A stretch of 5,859 nt of DNA, from assembly GCA_026391235.1 (NCBI GenBank), contig JAPLDV010000276.1, positions 1-5,859 of the forward strand, given 5' to 3'. A program made the translations under genes and the position numbers. The notes under the pieces are model-generated. The model was not told the DNA's origin. It saw nothing but the letters and a program-made list of their open reading frames with translations, and searched no databases. This document shows, in pieces, positions 4,149 through 5,859 of this stretch. How positions within the stretch are numbered: the stretch's first letter is position 1; each line of letters begins with the position of its first letter. This DNA comes from Bacteroidia bacterium (GTDB lineage Bacteria; Bacteroidota; Bacteroidia; Bacteroidales; UBA12481).

Positions 4149-5859
4149 TTTTTATCTCCTTTACACATTGATTTTTAACGTCCCACGCCAGTTTTTCTGA
4201 CCAGTTATCAAACGCAACCGACACATCCACACCAAGTTTGACTTTAAAAAATTCCAAACTGTCCTCCATTATCGTCACCACATCCGGAATCCAGTCATAA
4301 TCACCAATAGGCGTATCGATTCGTAACTCATCATGCACCTGAAGCAGCACCATTTGCGGTTTATCCTTAAAATACATCTCTAATTTATTCATCACCATCT
4401 TAACATAGTCGGCGCATGAGCCGGATATCTGGTAATTAACCAGCTTATACTCCTGCGTCCCGCCCCACTTATCACGCGGCAGGTAATTGCGCCGGCCAAA
4501 TTTATTGGTAACGAACCCTTCCCGTATCGCCTCCTTTTTAATATCATCAAAAAATGATTTTACGTTTGTGAACCGGCTAAAATAATCCCTCTTCAGGTCT
4601 TTCGCCTCTTTGACCGGTATACCCAGCTTTTCAGCCAGAGCCGCATACCCCCCGCCGTAAATAAGCATAAAATTGAACGTCTTTACCGGATCCCGGTTAC
4701 CATGGAAATACTGGTCAAACTCCTCCATAATCATCTTATGGAAGTCGGCATCCTCTTCATTTATTTTTCGGATCAGTTCAATTTCGTTTGCAAAATCGGC
4801 AAAAACACGATACTCCTGTTGTTTGTAGTCCAGATAAAATGAAACGTACCCAGGCCACGGCGGGAATGCCCTGCGAATTGATTTATCCTTCTTTGGGATC
4901 TTCTGCAGGTTCGGATCCACGCAGGACAGCCGACCGTGAATCGTTGTTGTGTTTCGTAAATTCGGATATATAAACCCGTCAATGTGAGACTTCAGCAACC
5001 CCTCGATGAAATTACTCATGGTATCAGTCAGCTTACTGTAATTGACCATCTCAACTAAAAGTGGGTGTGTATGTTTTTTCAGCTCCGCTTTGTTGATGAT
5101 ATAGTTACCTTTTGGGGTTTTGGGTAGTTCGTAACCCTCAAATGACAAAAATTCACCAATCTGCTTCGCTGAGTTCAAATTTATATCAGGCCCTATCATC
5201 TCAACCATCTTTGCTTTGGATACGTCGATTAATACCTCATACTCAGCCTTCAGGTCTTCCAGATACGATACGTTAAGCGGGATTCCCCTGGCGTTTATTT
5301 TAATCATCGTCCTGACAAATTCCATTTCCATCTGCAGAAGCGGCAATTGCCCGCGTTCCATAATTACCGGCCAGAACAGCTTGAACAGTGCTTCGGTGGC
5401 GATTACATCATACCGGGCGTATTCCAGCATTATGTCAGCTGGCACCTGATCGTAGTGCCGGTCCTTTTTCTTAATCCCGTTTTCCCGGAACCAGTCTTCC
5501 ACCAGATCAACCTTTTTTTGAAGGTGTTCCGGCAAATACTTTTTGGAACAGGCATCCAAACTGTTACCACCGTGTCCGGCGTCAATCAGGTGCTTCATGA
5601 CCATCGTGCAGTAAGCACCTGGCAGCGTCATTCCGGGAATACCAAGCCCATCGTAAACGGCACCTACCATCGCCAAATCGAACTGGGCGTTGTGAAACAC
5701 CTTTGGAATGTCCTGCCGGTGTCCTATATATGACCTGAATTCGCGCCAGTCGTTTGTCACCAGAACCCCCGGCTCCCAGCTTCTCTTTGCCACGTATAAA
5801 AATGGCCGGTGTCCTTTGTGAATATTTAATCCGGTCGTTTCTGTGTCGATGGTGATGAA
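4084..5859 (-). CDS. Family A DNA polymerase with 3'-5' exonuclease (5' partial)
   Basis: This is the replicative phage polymerase related to Pol I and T7 gp5. The frame is open to the window edge, so the start is missing; residues here count from the edge (591 visible). The exonuclease is intact: Exo I DTETTGL with D5 and E7, Exo II HNAQFD with N57 and D61, Exo III YARYD with Y147 and D151. The polymerase domain shows the thumb-palm signature HGRLSCVDPNLQKIP (308-322), motif A DYKQQEYR (344-351), motif B R389, K393, F397, Y401-G402, and motif C HDE (509-511). Motif A departs from the cellular DYSQIELR at three positions. No 5'-3' exonuclease domain fits in the visible part. F397 fits strong discrimination against dideoxynucleotides in this family. 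The C-terminus is an acidic tail ending in Trp, encoded where the nuclease gene overlaps. The GTG at 5793 is not the start, because Exo I lies upstream. Confidence 0.96.
   Translation of the reverse strand, partial: FITIDTETTGLNIHKGHRPFLYVAKRSWEPGVLVTNDWREFRSYIGHRQDIPKVFHNAQFDLAMVGAVYDGLGIPGMTLPGAYCTMVMKHLIDAGHGGNSLDACSKKYLPEHLQKKVDLVEDWFRENGIKKKDRHYDQVPADIMLEYARYDVIATEALFKLFWPVIMERGQLPLLQMEMEFVRTMIKINARGIPLNVSYLEDLKAEYEVLIDVSKAKMVEMIGPDINLNSAKQIGEFLSFEGYELPKTPKGNYIINKAELKKHTHPLLVEMVNYSKLTDTMSNFIEGLLKSHIDGFIYPNLRNTTTIHGRLSCVDPNLQKIPKKDKSIRRAFPPWPGYVSFYLDYKQQEYRVFADFANEIELIRKINEEDADFHKMIMEEFDQYFHGNRDPVKTFNFMLIYGGGYAALAEKLGIPVKEAKDLKRDYFSRFTNVKSFFDDIKKEAIREGFVTNKFGRRNYLPRDKWGGTQEYKLVNYQISGSCADYVKMVMNKLEMYFKDKPQMVLLQVHDELRIDTPIGDYDWIPDVVTIMEDSLEFFKVKLGVDVSVAFDNWSEKLAWDVKNQCVKEIKIEESYTGSDDPFEDEGEIEEW
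4156..4161 (-). promoter_or_regulatory. Shine-Dalgarno site that fixes the nuclease TTG start
   Basis: On the minus strand this is AAGGAG, followed by a 7-nt A/T spacer (ATAAAAA) and then TTG at 4148-4146. It lies inside the polymerase coding sequence. Its match and spacing are far better than for the next start, ATG at 4124, so it decides the TTG as the nuclease start. Confidence 0.8.

Noticed and set aside
5791..5793. GTG as start codon of the polymerase
   Set aside because: The frame stays open to the window edge and the upstream part encodes the Exo I motif DTETTGL, so this GTG is an internal Val codon.
1..5859. CRISPR array, insertion sequence or attachment site
   Set aside because: No regularly spaced direct repeats, transposase reading frame, terminal inverted repeats or integrase are visible.

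Overview
This window looks like part of the DNA replication and nucleotide-metabolism module of a tailed double-stranded DNA bacteriophage (or prophage). All six protein genes lie on the minus strand and are packed end to end: four of the five junctions overlap (by 65, 4, 14 and 14 nt) and the fifth has a 12-nt gap. Three of the five visible starts are not ATG (TTG, GTG, GTG), and several genes carry clear purine-rich Shine-Dalgarno sequences. The host is therefore a bacterium that uses Shine-Dalgarno initiation, but nothing here fixes its genus. No integrase, structural or lysis gene is visible.

In the direction of transcription (right to left), the first gene is a family A DNA polymerase whose 5' end lies beyond the window. 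It keeps both an intact DEDDy 3'-5' exonuclease and a full polymerase domain. Next is a VRR-NUC nuclease starting at a TTG, then an SNF2-type DEAD/DEAH helicase coupled to it by a GTGA stop/start overlap. After these come an acidic, cysteine-rich protein of unknown function, a 321-residue protein with three related N-terminal repeats and a C-terminal DUF3310 domain, and a small hypothetical protein. The left end holds two tRNA-like genes 6 nt apart and then a hairpin with a short T tract that is probably a terminator, cut by the window edge.

Working together, the polymerase would copy and proofread the phage genome. The helicase and VRR-NUC nuclease would process forks or recombination junctions. 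The DUF3310 protein, by comparison with T7 gp1.7, may act in nucleotide supply. The single orientation, overlaps and absence of any visible internal promoter suggest one polycistronic message that starts right of the window.

The least ordinary part is the tRNA pair. Both have convincing acceptor and T arms, but neither folds into a standard cloverleaf. One has a greatly lengthened anticodon arm. The other has an irregular acceptor region and an anticodon loop of 6 or 8 nt, so its anticodon is ambiguous. They may be decayed tRNAs or genuinely unusual functional ones. Other points of interest are the triple-repeat fusion to DUF3310, a Cys-rich insert in the nuclease domain, overprinting of an acidic polymerase tail with a basic nuclease N-terminus, and a strong excess of the palindrome CCGG.
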